Assembly (NCBI GenBank): GCA_965220485.1 | Contig: OZ244832.1 | Location: 186,001-250,000, forward strand | From: Aldehydirespirator sp965220485 | GTDB taxonomy: Bacteria > Actinomycetota > Acidimicrobiia > Acidimicrobiales > Aldehydirespiratoraceae | Direction: 5' to 3' | Length of the DNA stretch: 64,000 bases | Shown here: positions 34,309 through 42,921 of the stretch, piece by piece | Position numbering within the stretch: the stretch's first letter is position 1 | Layout of the letters: every line of letters begins with the position of its first letter | Position numbers and translations under genes: made by a program | Notes under the pieces: generated by a model | Seen by the model: only the letters and a program-made list of their open reading frames with translations | Told to the model about the DNA's origin: nothing | Databases searched by the model: none

Positions 34309-35400
34309 GTGCCCGTGCCCGCAGCGCCGCACCGGTGGTCGGGCACCAAGCCGCCCGCGGTGCCCGCTGATCTGGACTACGACTTGCCGACTGGTGCCAT
34401 CGCCCAGAAGCCGCTGGTCGAGCGGGACCGGGCCCGGTTGCTGGTGGACTGCGGTGACCGCATGTCACATCGCCGGGTGAGCGACCTGCCGGAGCTCCTC
34501 GGCCCCGGCGACGTGGTGGTTGTGAACGACACCCGGGTGCTGCCGGCTCGACTGCGGATGCGGCGGGCCACCGGCGGGGCGGTGGAGGTGCTGCTGCTGC
34601 GCGAGGGCGACGACGGAGACTGGGAGGCCCTGGTGCGCCCTTCCCGACGACTGCGCCAGGGTGAGGTCGTCGCTACCGACCGGCGCGATCTGGCGTCGGC
34701 GGGGGTTGGGGTGGAGATCGGCGAGGATCTCGGGGAGGGCCGGCGAGTGGTCCGGGTCCACACCGGCGGGCGAGAGCTAGTGGACGTGCTCGACGACATC
34801 GGCGCCGTGCCGCTGCCGCCCTACATCACGGCCGGGATCGACGACCCCGAGCGCTACCAAACCGTGTACGCCCGACGCCCCGTGTCGGCCGCGGCGCCCA
34901 CCGCGGGCTTGCACTTCACCGAGGCCCTGTTAGAGCGGGTGCGCGCCGCCGGCGCCGAGGTGGTGGCCGTGGAGCTGACCGTGGGCCTTGACACGTTCCG
35001 ACCCATCACTGCGGCCCGCCTCGACGAGCACGCAGTGCACACCGAGGAGTACCGCGTGCCGGCCGAGGCCCGTGCGGCGCTGCACCGAGCCGAGCGGGTG
35101 GTGGCGGTGGGCACCACCGTGGTGCGGTGCCTGGAGACGTGGGCGGCAACCGGCGAGGCGTCGGGACACAGCGGCCTGTTCATCCGCAGGCCCTATGAGT
35201 GGCGCGTCGTCGACGCGCTCATGACCAATTTCCACCTGCCGCGCTCCACCCTGCTCTGCCTGCTCGACGCCTTCGTCGGACCTCGCTGGCGAGTGCTCTA
35301 CGGCGCCGCTCTTGAGCACGGCTACCGGTTCCTGTCCTTCGGCGACGCCATGTTCGTGGCGCGCTCCGAGCCGGCCCGTGCCGACGAGGGAGCGTCGTGA
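34309..35400 (+). CDS. queA: S-adenosylmethionine:tRNA ribosyltransferase-isomerase
   Basis: This 363-aa protein matches QueA: LDYDLPTGAIAQKPLVERDRAR split by typical spacing, VVVNDTRVLPARL, GAVPLPPYI, AAPTAGLHFTEALL, VGLDTFRPI and MTNFHLPRSTLL. It performs the penultimate queuosine step, forming epoxyqueuosine on tRNA. Of the in-frame starts, GTG 34309 gives an N-terminus slightly longer than usual. tgt follows. Confidence 0.95.
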   Translation: MPVPAAPHRWSGTKPPAVPADLDYDLPTGAIAQKPLVERDRARLLVDCGDRMSHRRVSDLPELLGPGDVVVVNDTRVLPARLRMRRATGGAVEVLLLREGDDGDWEALVRPSRRLRQGEVVATDRRDLASAGVGVEIGEDLGEGRRVVRVHTGGRELVDVLDDIGAVPLPPYITAGIDDPERYQTVYARRPVSAAAPTAGLHFTEALLERVRAAGAEVVAVELTVGLDTFRPITAARLDEHAVHTEEYRVPAEARAALHRAERVVAVGTTVVRCLETWAATGEASGHSGLFIRRPYEWRVVDALMTNFHLPRSTLLCLLDAFVGPRWRVLYGAALEHGYRFLSFGDAMFVARSEPARADEGAS

Positions 35401-35438
35401 TGGCAGCGGTGGCCAGCGTCAGCCCTGCAGGGTCGCTG

Positions 35439-35490
35439 CGAAATTGGTGGCAGGAATGGGCCTGGGAGAGCAGTTTCGTCACCAATTTCG
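35439..35490. repeat. 11-bp perfect inverted repeat between queA and tgt
   Basis: CGAAATTGGTG (35439-35449) and CACCAATTTCG (35480-35490) are perfectly complementary with a 30-nt spacer. The right arm ends just before the GGGGGAG Shine-Dalgarno of tgt. It could be an operator or an RNA hairpin affecting tgt translation. The role is unknown. Confidence 0.7.
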
Positions 35491-35503
35491 GCGGGGGAGC
35501 GTC

Positions 35504-36637
35504 ATGACGCAGGCCGGTTTCACATTGGAGAGCGCCGCGGGCGACGCCCGGACCGGAACGGTCACCACGACGCGGGGCAGTTTCGCCACGCCGTGCTTCA
35601 TGCCGGTGGGCACCCGCGGTGCGGTGAGGCACCTCGACTCGTCGGACCTGGAGGCCCTCGGTGTGGAGGTGGTGCTGGCCAACACCTACCACCTGATGCT
35701 GAGACCCGGATCCGCCACCGTCGCCCGTCTGGGCGGGATCCACGGCTTCGCCCGCTGGTCGGGCCATGTGCTCACCGATTCCGGCGGATACCAGATCTAC
35801 TCGCTCGACCCGGCCGTGGACGACGACGGCGCCACCTTCGCGTCGGTCTACGACGGCTCACAATGCAGGCTCACTCCCGAGGACGCGGTGACTCAACAGG
35901 CACTGATCGGTGCCGACATAACCATGGTGCTCGACGTGTGCCTCTCCGCGGTGGCCGAGCGTCCAGTCCTCTCCGAAGCGGTCCGCCGCACCGCCCTTTG
36001 GGCTCGGCGAGGCCGCCACGCCTTCCTGGCCCACCCGGACGCGCCCCAGCGCCAGTGCCAGTTCGGCATCGTGCAGGGAGGCGCCGACGACGGGCTGCGA
36101 CGGGAGTCCGCCGAGCGCACGGTCGAGGTCGGCTTCGACGGTTATGCGGTGGGCGGGCTGTCGGTGGGCGAGGAGCGTCCCCGGATGCTGGCCGCGCTGG
36201 AGGCGTGCACCTCGGCATTGCCCGACGACAGCCCCCGCTATTTCATGGGCCTGGGCGACCCGGTGGGGATCGTGGAGGCGGTGGCACGCGGCATCGACAT
36301 GTTCGACTGCGTTCTGCCCACCCGTCTCGGTCGCCACGGCACGGTGCTCAGCGAGGCCGGCCGATACAACCTGGCCGCGGCCCGTCATGCGAACAGCGAC
36401 GAGCCGCTCGACCCATCGTTTCCCGACAGCCCCGCGGGCCGGTGGTCGCGCGGCTACCTCCGCCACCTGCTCGCCACTCACGAGCCGACAGCGGCCCGGC
36501 TCATCACCCTCCACAACCTTGCTTGGTTGCTGCGCTTCATGGAGCGGGTGCGCGCCGCAGTGCGGGCCGGGACCTTCGAGGAGCTGCGCGCCGCCGTCGG
36601 GCGCGTCTGGGCGCCACCGGGTCCGAGCGGCCCGTGA
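35504..36637 (+). CDS. tgt: tRNA-guanine transglycosylase, lacking the usual zinc cysteines
   Basis: The 377-aa protein has GTRGAVRHLDSSDLEALG, LANTYHLMLRPG, LTDSGGYQIYSL (substrate-binding Asp region), FGIVQGG, GYAVGGLSVGEE and IDMFDCVLPTRLGRHGT, all TGT signatures. Bacterial TGT normally has a CxCxxC zinc site before the YLRHL motif. Here the segment reads DPSFPDSPAGRWSRGYLRHL, with no cysteine. The LHN histidine remains. It may be a zinc-independent or impaired variant. ATG 35504 has GGGGGAG upstream. Confidence 0.88.
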   Translation: MTQAGFTLESAAGDARTGTVTTTRGSFATPCFMPVGTRGAVRHLDSSDLEALGVEVVLANTYHLMLRPGSATVARLGGIHGFARWSGHVLTDSGGYQIYSLDPAVDDDGATFASVYDGSQCRLTPEDAVTQQALIGADITMVLDVCLSAVAERPVLSEAVRRTALWARRGRHAFLAHPDAPQRQCQFGIVQGGADDGLRRESAERTVEVGFDGYAVGGLSVGEERPRMLAALEACTSALPDDSPRYFMGLGDPVGIVEAVARGIDMFDCVLPTRLGRHGTVLSEAGRYNLAAARHANSDEPLDPSFPDSPAGRWSRGYLRHLLATHEPTAARLITLHNLAWLLRFMERVRAAVRAGTFEELRAAVGRVWAPPGPSGP

Positions 36638-36722
36638 GCGCAGTGGAGGTGGGCGGGACACCGGGTCCGAGCGGCCCGTGAGCGCGGCGGAGTTGGGCGG
36701 GACCCCGGGCCCGAGCGGGTAG
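36622..36722 (+). repeat. Dispersed intergenic repeat, degenerate tandem copies at the tgt 3' end
   Basis: GGTCCGAGCGGCCCGTGAGC occurs twice and GGCCCGAGCGGGT once, with a period of about 41-42 bp and diverged spacers (GGTGGGCGGGACACC). The first copy supplies the last codons of tgt (PPGPSGP), so the repeat overlaps a coding end. Confidence 0.85.
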
Positions 36723-36758
36723 GTGCCACCTACCCGCACTGCCGCGTAGGCTCGCGGC

Positions 36759-37073
36759 ATGGAACAGCTCTTCATCATCATCCTCATGTTCGGCGCGCTC
36801 TACTACCTGCTGCTGCGCCCCCAGCAAAAACGGGAGAAGGCTCGCCGGGAGCTGGTTAGGTCAATACAGCCCGGCGACGAGGTGGTGACCAACGCCGGCA
36901 TCCACGGCGCGGTGGTCGAGGTCGAGGACGCCGTGGTGTGGCTCGCGGTGGCGCCGGACGTGGAGCTGAAGGTCTCCCGGGATGCCATAGCCGGGCGCGT
37001 GCCCGGAACTTCGGACGAGGACGCCGACGACGCCGACGACGACGCCGAGGAGGACTCGGCGCACAGCGGCTAG
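36759..37073 (+). CDS. yajC: Preprotein translocase auxiliary subunit YajC
   Basis: The 104-aa protein has one N-terminal transmembrane helix (LFIIILMFGALYYLLL) and the RPQQKREKARRE and IQPGDEVVTNAGIHG motifs of YajC. A very acidic tail (Asp/Glu-rich, ~20 residues) follows. It associates with SecDF. TAGGCT (36747-36752) lies 6 nt before ATG 36759. Confidence 0.94.
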   Translation: MEQLFIIILMFGALYYLLLRPQQKREKARRELVRSIQPGDEVVTNAGIHGAVVEVEDAVVWLAVAPDVELKVSRDAIAGRVPGTSDEDADDADDDAEEDSAHSG

Positions 37074-37121
37074 GCCTCGAACGCTCCAGAAGGGCCGTTG
37101 GACCGCACAGCGGGAGGGTCC

Positions 37122-38684
37122 GTGCGCCGCAAGCTCGTCTATGTGATCGGCATTGTCGCCGTCGCCGCTGCCGGAGTGGTCTACACGCTGGCCGCTGGCA
37201 ACGAGCCCCTGCTCGGCCTCGACCTGCAGGGCGGTGCCAGCGTCGTGCTGGAGCCAGCCCGCGCCGCGGAGCCCGACGAGCTGGATGTGGCCGTGGAGAT
37301 CATCCGCAACCGAGTCGACGGCTTGGGCGTGGCCGAGCCTGAGATCTCCACGCAGGGCGGGAACATCCTCGTTCAGCTCCCCGGCGTCGACGAGCAGCAG
37401 CGGGCCTTGGACCTCGTGGGCCAGACCGCGGAGTTGCGCTTCCGTCCGGTGCTCAGCGCGCTGCCCGAGGACGCCTATCGGTCCGCGGTCGCGACCGTCC
37501 TAAGTCCGCCTGCGGAGCTCGCTGACTCCGAGGAGGCGGCCGATGCTGCCGGGCCGGATCCCGCGGCTACGGCGCAGGCCCTTCTGGACCGCTTCGCCCT
37601 CCCGGAGGGCGATGTTGCCGCCGACGCCGAGGTGGTGCTGCCCGAGTACGACGACGACCGCAACGTCGTGGCCCGCTACCAGCTCGGCCCCACCGCGGTC
37701 GCCGGCGACGGCCTTGAGGGTGCTGCCGCCAATTACAACGCTCTCGGCGGGTTCGGCTGGCACGTGGTGCCCACGTTCGCGGCGGGGGCCGCGGGCATCG
37801 ATCTGTTCAACGATGTCGGCCGGACGTGTCACGGTCGAGGCCCGTCGTGCCCGACCGGTCTGGTGGCCATCGAGCTCGACAACGAGGTGGTGAGCGCGCC
37901 GCGGGTCCAGCCCAACAACGCAGTGTTCGAGCCCTTCGAGCGTTCCGGCACCACTATCTCGGGGGATTTCAGCGAGGATGAGGCCCGCGATATGGCAGAG
38001 GTGCTCAAGTACGGCGCCCTGCCCGTGGAGTTGGAGGCCCAGCAGAGCCAGATCGTGTCGGCGTCGCTGGGAACCGACGCGCTGTCCGCCGGTGTGATCG
38101 CAGGGCTGATCGGGCTCGGACTGGTGTCTCTGTACCTGCTGGTCTACTACCGCCTGCTCGGACTGGTGGCCATTGCCAGCCTCGGCCTGTCCGGCGCGAT
38201 GCTGTGGACCATCATCGCCTGGCTGGGCGAGTCGCAGGGGCTGGCGCTGACCCTGGCCGGCGTTACCGGCCTCATCGTCGCCATCGGCGTGTCGGTGGAC
38301 TCCAACGTCGTGTACTTCGAGCATCTCAAGGAGGATGTGCGCTCGGGCCGGACACTGCGCTCAGCGGTGGACCGGGCTTTCCCGGTGGCCTTCTCCACCA
38401 TCGTCAAGGCAGACTTCGCTTCGCTGATCGCCGCGGTCGTGCTGTACTTGTTGACGGTGGGTCAGGTGCGGGGCTTCGCCCTGTATCTCGGGCTGGCCAC
38501 GATCCTCGACCTGGTGGCGACGTACTTCTTCATGGGACCGCTCATCGGCCTGATGTCCCGGGGCTCGGGCCTGTACGCCCATCCGGGCCGTTTCGGGATA
38601 CCGGCCTCGCTGACCCGACAGTCGGGCGCCCAACCGCCGGCGGCCCGACAGCCGGGAGCCCAGCAGCCGGGAGGCGCGTCGTGA
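37122..38684 (+). CDS. secD: Protein translocase subunit SecD
   Basis: This 520-aa protein has an N-terminal helix, GLDLQGGASVVLEP (the D1 motif), a large periplasmic P1 domain (~40-330) and the C-terminal helices with VSVDSNVVYFEHLKEDVRSG. SecD, with SecF, uses proton motive force to complete export. GTG 37122 has GGGAGGG just upstream; TTG 37098 is the alternative. The C-terminus is Pro/Gln/Ala-rich. The stop overlaps secF (GTGA). Confidence 0.95.
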   Translation: MRRKLVYVIGIVAVAAAGVVYTLAAGNEPLLGLDLQGGASVVLEPARAAEPDELDVAVEIIRNRVDGLGVAEPEISTQGGNILVQLPGVDEQQRALDLVGQTAELRFRPVLSALPEDAYRSAVATVLSPPAELADSEEAADAAGPDPAATAQALLDRFALPEGDVAADAEVVLPEYDDDRNVVARYQLGPTAVAGDGLEGAAANYNALGGFGWHVVPTFAAGAAGIDLFNDVGRTCHGRGPSCPTGLVAIELDNEVVSAPRVQPNNAVFEPFERSGTTISGDFSEDEARDMAEVLKYGALPVELEAQQSQIVSASLGTDALSAGVIAGLIGLGLVSLYLLVYYRLLGLVAIASLGLSGAMLWTIIAWLGESQGLALTLAGVTGLIVAIGVSVDSNVVYFEHLKEDVRSGRTLRSAVDRAFPVAFSTIVKADFASLIAAVVLYLLTVGQVRGFALYLGLATILDLVATYFFMGPLIGLMSRGSGLYAHPGRFGIPASLTRQSGAQPPAARQPGAQQPGGAS

Positions 38685-39820
38685 CGGGCTGGTCGTTGCG
38701 CACCCTGGGCTCCGTTTACCGCGGGGAGCAGCAGATCGACTTCCCGAGGCTGTGGCGTCGCGCCCTGATCGGCTCGCTCGTGGCGGTGGTGGTGAGCGTG
38801 GGCAGCCTCGGGCTGCGCGGCGTCGATCTGGGCATCGAGTTCGAGGGGGGCACCTCCTGGGAGGTTCCCGCGCCGGGCGTCTCGGTTGCCGAGGCCCGCG
38901 ACGCTTTGCGGGGCACCGGCGCGGCCGACGCCAAGATCCAGACGGTGGGCGGCGACACGATCCGGGTGCGGGCCGACATCGAGGGCGCCGAGGCAGTGGA
39001 CAGCGTCCGTAACGCCCTGGCCGAGATGGCTGGTGTCACCGGAGACGACGTGAGCGTGACCACCGTCGGACCGTCGTGGGGCGCAGAGATCACCAGTAAA
39101 GCCCGCACCGCTCTGCTCGCCTTCTTCGCCATCGTGGCCGCCTACATCGCGGTCAGGCTCGAGTGGAAGATGGCCGTGGGGGCCCTGGTGGCGGTGGCCC
39201 ACGACATCATCGTGTCGGTGGGCTTCTACTCGGTGTTCCAGTTCGAGGTCACCCCGGCCACGGTGATCGCCTTTCTGACGATCATGGGATACTCGCTGTA
39301 CGACACCATCGTCGTGTACGACAAGGTGCGCGAGGTGGTGGGCAGGGTGTCGGCCACCGGTCGCTACACCTACACGGAGATGATGAACCTGTCGCTCAAC
39401 CAGGTGCTGATGCGCTCGGTGAACACGTCGATCACGTCGATGCTGCCGGTGGCGTCGATGCTGGTGATCGGCTCGTTCGTGCTTGGCGCGGTGACACTGC
39501 AGGAGTTCGCCATCGCTCTGCTGGTGGGCATCGTCGTGGGCACCTACTCTTCGTTGTTCGTAGCAGCCTCGGTGGTGGCCAGGATGAAGGAACGCGAGCC
39601 GGCCTACATAGAGATGGCCGAGAGGGTCCGCCTACGCGGCGGCGCCGGCGGCGCCGCCACCCGCACGGTCGCGGCCGACGATGCGGTCTTGGGGGAGGCG
39701 GCTGCGGCCAAGCGGTCGACCGCAGCTCGGCGGCCAGGGGCGGCGCCTCGCGCGGCCGCAGGATCGGCGTCGGGGGCCATCCCCCCGCGTCCGCGCAAGA
39801 AGAAGAAGAAGAAGCGGTGA
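38681..39820 (+). CDS. secF: Protein translocase subunit SecF
   Basis: The 379-aa protein shows SecF motifs: IDFPRLWRRAL, LGIEFEGGTSWE, a six-helix core with IVSVGFYSVFQFE and TIMGYSLYDTIVVYDKVRE, and LMRSVNTSITSMLPV. The C-terminal ~60 residues are Ala/Arg-rich and end in a run of six lysines and an arginine, an unusual tail perhaps contacting the ribosome or lipids. Translation is coupled to secD. Confidence 0.94.
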   Translation: MTGWSLRTLGSVYRGEQQIDFPRLWRRALIGSLVAVVVSVGSLGLRGVDLGIEFEGGTSWEVPAPGVSVAEARDALRGTGAADAKIQTVGGDTIRVRADIEGAEAVDSVRNALAEMAGVTGDDVSVTTVGPSWGAEITSKARTALLAFFAIVAAYIAVRLEWKMAVGALVAVAHDIIVSVGFYSVFQFEVTPATVIAFLTIMGYSLYDTIVVYDKVREVVGRVSATGRYTYTEMMNLSLNQVLMRSVNTSITSMLPVASMLVIGSFVLGAVTLQEFAIALLVGIVVGTYSSLFVAASVVARMKEREPAYIEMAERVRLRGGAGGAATRTVAADDAVLGEAAAAKRSTAARRPGAAPRAAAGSASGAIPPRPRKKKKKKR

Positions 39821-40093
39821 ACGCCATGGCCTTAGCCTGGATCCACCGATGGACTCACCGTCTCTCACCAAATCTGCACGGGTTGTTGTCGTATATGACG
39901 CGTTTCTCTACAGATTTCGGTGCGTTCCTGGAGATGGGGCCTTTGACCGGGCTGCGGCATGTTGCTTCACAGCAAGTGCCTCCTCACATGGCCAGAACCG
40001 TTGACAACCTCAACAGCATTCTCCCACGTCAGGAGGCCTTTCTGGTGGACGCGCCAACCTCAGTGTGCTCACCGCGTCGGTGGATTCAGGCTT
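39821..40093. other. Intergenic stretch without a supportable gene
   Basis: Somewhat AT-richer sequence follows secF. A 50-codon plus-strand frame beginning near 39849 and a later frame ending near 40095 show no recognisable motif. I see no terminator hairpin. Confidence 0.4.
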
Positions 40094-40252
40094 AGAGGCC
40101 GAGCGGATAGGCAGCAGTTCATGAGGATCTTCGCGAGGCGCCGAGCGAGGCCGTGGTCCGAGCGGCCCGCGAGTGCAGCGAACAAGAGCGGGAAGCAAGG
40201 CGCTTCACCGCGAGGCGGTGACACCTGTCGGCGGACCCTCTTCGGTCGGGGG
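40094..40252 (+). repeat. Dispersed intergenic repeat, full-length single copy
   Basis: It begins AGAGGCCGAGCGGATAGG, has core GTGGTCCGAGCGGCCCGCG plus AGTGCAGCGAACAAGAGCG, and ends CGGCGGACCCTCTT. It gives the clearest view of the roughly 160-bp basic element, because no internal amplification is present. Confidence 0.88.
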
Positions 40253-40264
40253 GAGCCGGTCTAG

Positions 40265-42505
40265 GTGGCCACCGTCACCCGGGTCCTGCCCTGGAGGCGC
40301 GGCGCCCGGCGGCCCACGGCGGCAGAGGTCGCTCCGTTGTTGGAGTGCTACCGCCAGCGCCATCGAGACCGGTCGCCCGATCTCATCGTGCGGGCCTTCG
40401 ACGTGGCGGCCAAGGCCCACGAAGGCCAGATGCGGCTGTCGGGGGAGCCCTACATCCGTCACCCGCTGGCGGTAGCCACCATCGTGGCCCGGCTCGGCCT
40501 CGACGATGTGACCATCGCCGCGTCGCTGTTGCACGACGCTGTGGAGGACACCGATGTGGCCCTGGCTGCCATCGAGGCCGACTTCGGCGCAGAGGTGACC
40601 CGCATAGTGGACGGGGTGACCAAGCTGGACCGGGTCCACTACGACACTCGCGAGCAGCAGCAGGCCGCGTCGATGCGAAAGATGATCGTGGCCATCGCCC
40701 GCGACCTGCGGGTGCTGATCATCAAGCTGGCCGACCGGCTGCACAACCTCCGCACCCTGGCGGTGCTGCCCGCGTTCAAGCAGGACTACATAGCGCGCGA
40801 GACCCTCGACGTGTACGCGCCGCTGGCCCACCGTCTCGGCATGCAGGACATCAAACAGCAGCTGGAGGATCTCGCCTTCGCGGCCCTGGAGCCCCGCCGC
40901 TATGCCGAGATCGATCAGATGGTGCAGCAGCGAGCCCCCGAGCGCGACATCTACCTCGAGCAGGTGCTCGGGAACGTGGAGTCGCGCCTGGCCGAGCTGG
41001 GGATCTCCGCCGAGGTCATCGGCCGTCCCAAGCACCTGTGGTCGATCTACGAGAAGATGGTGGTCAAGGGCCGATCCTTCGAGGAGATCTTCGACCTCAT
41101 CGGAATCCGCGTGCTGGTGGACTCGGTGCGGGACTGCTACGCGGCGCTGGGCTCGATTCACGCCACCTGGCGGCCGGTGCAGGGGCGCTTCAAGGACTAC
41201 ATCGCCATGCCCAAGTTCAACCTCTACCAGTCGCTGCACACGACGGTGGTGGGGCCGCAGGGCAAGACGCTGGAGGTGCAGATCCGCACCCGCCAGATGC
41301 ATGACCGGGCCGAGCACGGCGTGGCGGCCCACTGGGAGTACAAGGACGCGTCGCCGTCGGACGAGATGGCCTGGCTGTCGCGCATCGTCGACTGGCAGCA
41401 GGAGACTTCGGACCCGGCCGAGTTCATGTCCAACCTCAAGATCGAGCTCGACACCGACGAGGTGTACGTGTTCACGCCCCAGGGCAAAGTGATCGAGCTG
41501 CCGGTGGGGGCCACGCCGGTGGACTTCGCCTACAGCATCCACACCGACGTGGGCCACGCTTGCGTGGGCGCCAAGGTGAACGGCCGGCTGGTGGCGCTGG
41601 ACAGCCGCCTGCTGTCGGGCGACGTGGTGGAGATCTTCACCACCCGCACCGAGGGTGCGGGGCCGAGCCGGGACTGGCTCAAGTTCGTGGCCAGCCGCCG
41701 GGCGGCCAACAAGATCAAGCAGTGGTACTCGCGCGAGCGCCGGGCCGACGCCATCGAGAACGGGCGCGACGACCTGATCCAGGCGCTGCGGCGCGAGGGC
41801 CTGCCCGCCCAGCGCCTGCTCAAAGACAAGCTGCTGGACTCCATCGCCGAGCAGCTCAACTACAGCTCCACCGATCTGCTGTTCCTGGCCATAGGGGAGG
41901 GCCACCAGTCGGCGGCCTCGGTGGCCGGCCGTTTTGCCCGGGCCCTGCAGAGCGACGACGCCGACGGTGAAAGCGACCGCGACCGCCTGCCCACCACCGC
42001 GAGGCGGCGGACCGGGCACCTCCGCAGCGACACAGACATGGGCGTGCACGTCGAAGGTCTCGACGACATCCTCATCCGGCTGTCGCAATGCTGCGCGCCG
42101 GTGCCGCCCGACGAGATCATCGGCTTCGTGACCCGGGGACGGGGCGTGTCGGTGCATCGGGCGGACTGCGTCAACGCCATCGGGCTGGCGGAGGGCCAGA
42201 ACGACCGGCTGATCGAGGTGGAGTGGGACACTGATTTTGCCGGCAAGTTCTCGACGACGATCTCGGTGCACGCTCTGGACCGGCCCGGTCTGCTGCGTGA
42301 CGTCACCGACGTGCTGGCCGAGCACCGGCTGAGCATCATCAGCGCCAAAGCCGAGACCGGCGACGACTTCATCGCCCGCATGGACTTCGAGTTCGAGCTG
42401 GCCGACCTGTCCCAGCTCGACTCGGTGCTGTCGAGCGTACTGGCCCTTGAAGCGGTCTTCGAGGCCTACCGGGTCCTCCCAGGCCGCAACCCCCGATCGA
42501 CCTAG
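40265..42505 (+). CDS. relA: Bifunctional (p)ppGpp synthetase/hydrolase Rel
   Basis: The 746-aa protein has the HD hydrolase (HEGQMRLSGEPYIRHPLAV, LLHDAVEDT), the synthetase domain (GRPKHLWSIYEKM, FDLIGIRVLV, YQSLHTTVVGP), TGS (VYVFTPQGKVIELP), the conserved LSQCCAPVPPDEIIG helix and a C-terminal ACT domain. It makes and degrades the stringent-response alarmone. GTG 40265 follows GGGGGAGC. Its last ~240 codons are duplicated at 45010-45732. Confidence 0.96.
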   Translation: MATVTRVLPWRRGARRPTAAEVAPLLECYRQRHRDRSPDLIVRAFDVAAKAHEGQMRLSGEPYIRHPLAVATIVARLGLDDVTIAASLLHDAVEDTDVALAAIEADFGAEVTRIVDGVTKLDRVHYDTREQQQAASMRKMIVAIARDLRVLIIKLADRLHNLRTLAVLPAFKQDYIARETLDVYAPLAHRLGMQDIKQQLEDLAFAALEPRRYAEIDQMVQQRAPERDIYLEQVLGNVESRLAELGISAEVIGRPKHLWSIYEKMVVKGRSFEEIFDLIGIRVLVDSVRDCYAALGSIHATWRPVQGRFKDYIAMPKFNLYQSLHTTVVGPQGKTLEVQIRTRQMHDRAEHGVAAHWEYKDASPSDEMAWLSRIVDWQQETSDPAEFMSNLKIELDTDEVYVFTPQGKVIELPVGATPVDFAYSIHTDVGHACVGAKVNGRLVALDSRLLSGDVVEIFTTRTEGAGPSRDWLKFVASRRAANKIKQWYSRERRADAIENGRDDLIQALRREGLPAQRLLKDKLLDSIAEQLNYSSTDLLFLAIGEGHQSAASVAGRFARALQSDDADGESDRDRLPTTARRRTGHLRSDTDMGVHVEGLDDILIRLSQCCAPVPPDEIIGFVTRGRGVSVHRADCVNAIGLAEGQNDRLIEVEWDTDFAGKFSTTISVHALDRPGLLRDVTDVLAEHRLSIISAKAETGDDFIARMDFEFELADLSQLDSVLSSVLALEAVFEAYRVLPGRNPRST

Positions 42506-42563
42506 CCGCCTTCCGGCCGCCCTGTGTTGGAATCCCGCGTGGGTACGTAATCGGTCAACTCTG

Positions 42564-42906
42564 TCAGGGAGTTCTCTGTCGAGTCTTAGAGGTGTCGAGT
42601 CGTCTGTGAATCATCGACATGACTGCGAAGGCCGTGCTGCGGTCGCTGTGGTACCAGACCAAGTCCATGGCCTCGGTGATGAAACGGATCACACAGTTAC
42701 CGCTCTGATCTTTGTACTGACGTGCTGAGAGCACTTACGAGGCGTCTCCACTTGGTGCTGTTTGGTCCTGCGATGTCCTCGATAGTCGAGGCGTGCAGCA
42801 ACATAGCGATCTCCGATCCGGAGAGTCCTTTCTCGGTGTCACCAAGAACGCGGGACACCCTCTCAATGAACTGGAGCGAGTAGGGCTGATACTTCTGCCT
42901 CGTCAT
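42564..42906 (-). pseudogene. Frameshifted TIGR02391/AbiJ-like N-terminal domain protein
   Basis: The first frame (42906 to 42697) encodes YQPYSLQFIERVSRVLGDTE, GLSGSEIAMLLHAS and STKWRRLVSAL. A +1 shift near 42707 continues the homology as SGNCVIRFITEAMD before a stop at 42564-42566. This resembles the N-terminal domain found with TIGR02391-type and abortive-infection proteins; the C-terminal effector is missing. It lies directly downstream of the restriction gene and is probably a dead member of the same defence cluster. Confidence 0.6.
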
Positions 42907-42921
42907 GCGCGGAGCCGATTC

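Noticed and set aside
40205..42325. 706-aa minus-strand ORF opposite relA
   Set aside because: relA motifs on the plus strand are unambiguous; the antisense frame is a high-G+C artefact.
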